Part shown: one piece after another, positions 12,488 to 12,667 of the stretch
How positions within the stretch are numbered: the first letter of the stretch is position 1
How the letters are laid out: each line of letters begins with the position of its first letter
Origin: Nocardioidaceae bacterium
GTDB taxonomy: Bacteria > Actinomycetota > Actinomycetes > Propionibacteriales > Nocardioidaceae
Reading direction: 5' to 3'
Assembly: GCA_013811715.1 (NCBI GenBank)
Contig: JACCUS010000147.1
Coordinates: 1 to 12,667, forward strand
DNA length: 12,667 bases
The notes under the pieces: model-generated
What the model was told of the DNA's origin: nothing
The model's input: the letters and a program-made list of their open reading frames with translations, nothing else
Database searches by the model: none
Position numbers and translations under genes: made by a program

Positions 12488-12517
12488 GTGGAAGTCCCCG
12501 ACCGTGCGGTCTTCCAC
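12488..12517 (-). terminator. Hairpin between PBP tail and GT87-like gene
   Basis: GTGGAAG (12488-12494) pairs perfectly with CTTCCAC (12511-12517). Inside, ACCG and CGGT (12501-12510) can form a second short stem. It lies 38 bases after the upstream stop codon and 16 bases before the GT87-like start on the same strand. There is no U-run, so it may be an attenuator, a processing site or a translation control element rather than a full terminator. Confidence 0.35.
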
Positions 12518-12554
12518 TTCTTGACGCTGCGGGCCGCGAGGAGCCTGAACGGGC

Positions 12555-12667
12555 TCAGCCGTCCGGTGTGGTCGGGCCTGGCCCAGGGGCCGGCGTGGAC
12601 TGCTCCCTCGTCGCCTCGGGCAGCGCGGTCGTCGCCGGCGGCTCCGTGGTCTCGGGCGGCGCGGTCG
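12555..12667 (-). CDS. C-terminal tail of an upstream gene, probably a class A PBP (partial)
   Basis: Reading the minus strand into the window gives 36 residues before TGA (12557-12555), rich in Pro, Thr, Ala and Glu (PPETTEPPATTALPE, then STPAPGPGPTTPDG). Low-complexity Pro/Thr tails like this end many actinobacterial PonA-type transpeptidase/transglycosylases. The downstream order, a GT87-like gene and then the rpsF operon, matches ponA1 in mycobacteria. No catalytic domain is inside the window, so the call rests on composition and synteny. Confidence 0.55.
   Translation of the reverse strand, partial: TAPPETTEPPATTALPEATREQSTPAPGPGPTTPDG

Overview
The window is GC-rich chromosomal DNA from an actinobacterium. 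The order class A PBP tail, GT87-type membrane protein, rpsF-ssb-rpsR-rplI, MATE transporter, dnaB matches a conserved actinobacterial block (compare Mycobacterium tuberculosis ponA1-Rv0051 ... rpsF-ssb-rpsR1-rplI ... dnaB, and the Streptomyces rpsF-dnaB region with FemX nearby). The glycine-adding FemX homologue and overall protein style suggest Propionibacteriales, perhaps a Nocardioidaceae member, but that assignment is low confidence and rests on reading alone.

Layout. Positions 1-344 (minus) hold the N-terminal third of the replicative helicase DnaB. A 373-base divergent spacer with several DnaA-box-like words and two strong inverted repeats leads into a plus-strand MATE efflux gene (718-2082). 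A 365-base convergent spacer follows. It carries five copies of a 15-base unit in both orientations and a 45-base direct repeat. Next is the minus-strand ribosomal/replication operon rpsF (4203-3913), ssb (3837-3301), rpsR (3145-2909), rplI (2897-2448). It has its own -10-like box and a leader hairpin that buries the rpsF Shine-Dalgarno sequence, as expected of S6:S18 feedback control. Upstream, also on minus, is an ABC exporter pair: ATPase 7724-6930 and double-FtsX permease 6924-4381. Divergent from it on plus are endonuclease IV (7887-8687), a FemABX peptidoglycan aminoacyltransferase (8773-9891) and a tightly coupled alanine-racemase-fold protein (9900-10925). A minus-strand GT-C/GT87-like membrane glycosyltransferase (12471-10918) overlaps the racemase tail to tail. 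The Pro/Thr-rich C-terminal tail of a probable class A PBP runs off the right edge.

How the genes fit together. One group serves DNA replication, repair and ribosome assembly (dnaB, ssb, nfo, rpsF, rpsR, rplI). The other serves the cell envelope (FemX, racemase-like, GT87-like, PBP tail, ABC exporter, MATE). No mobile element, CRISPR array, tRNA or rRNA was seen. The least explained parts are the repeat-rich spacer at 2200-2402 and the FemX/racemase-like pair. No wholly new system could be demonstrated from sequence alone.
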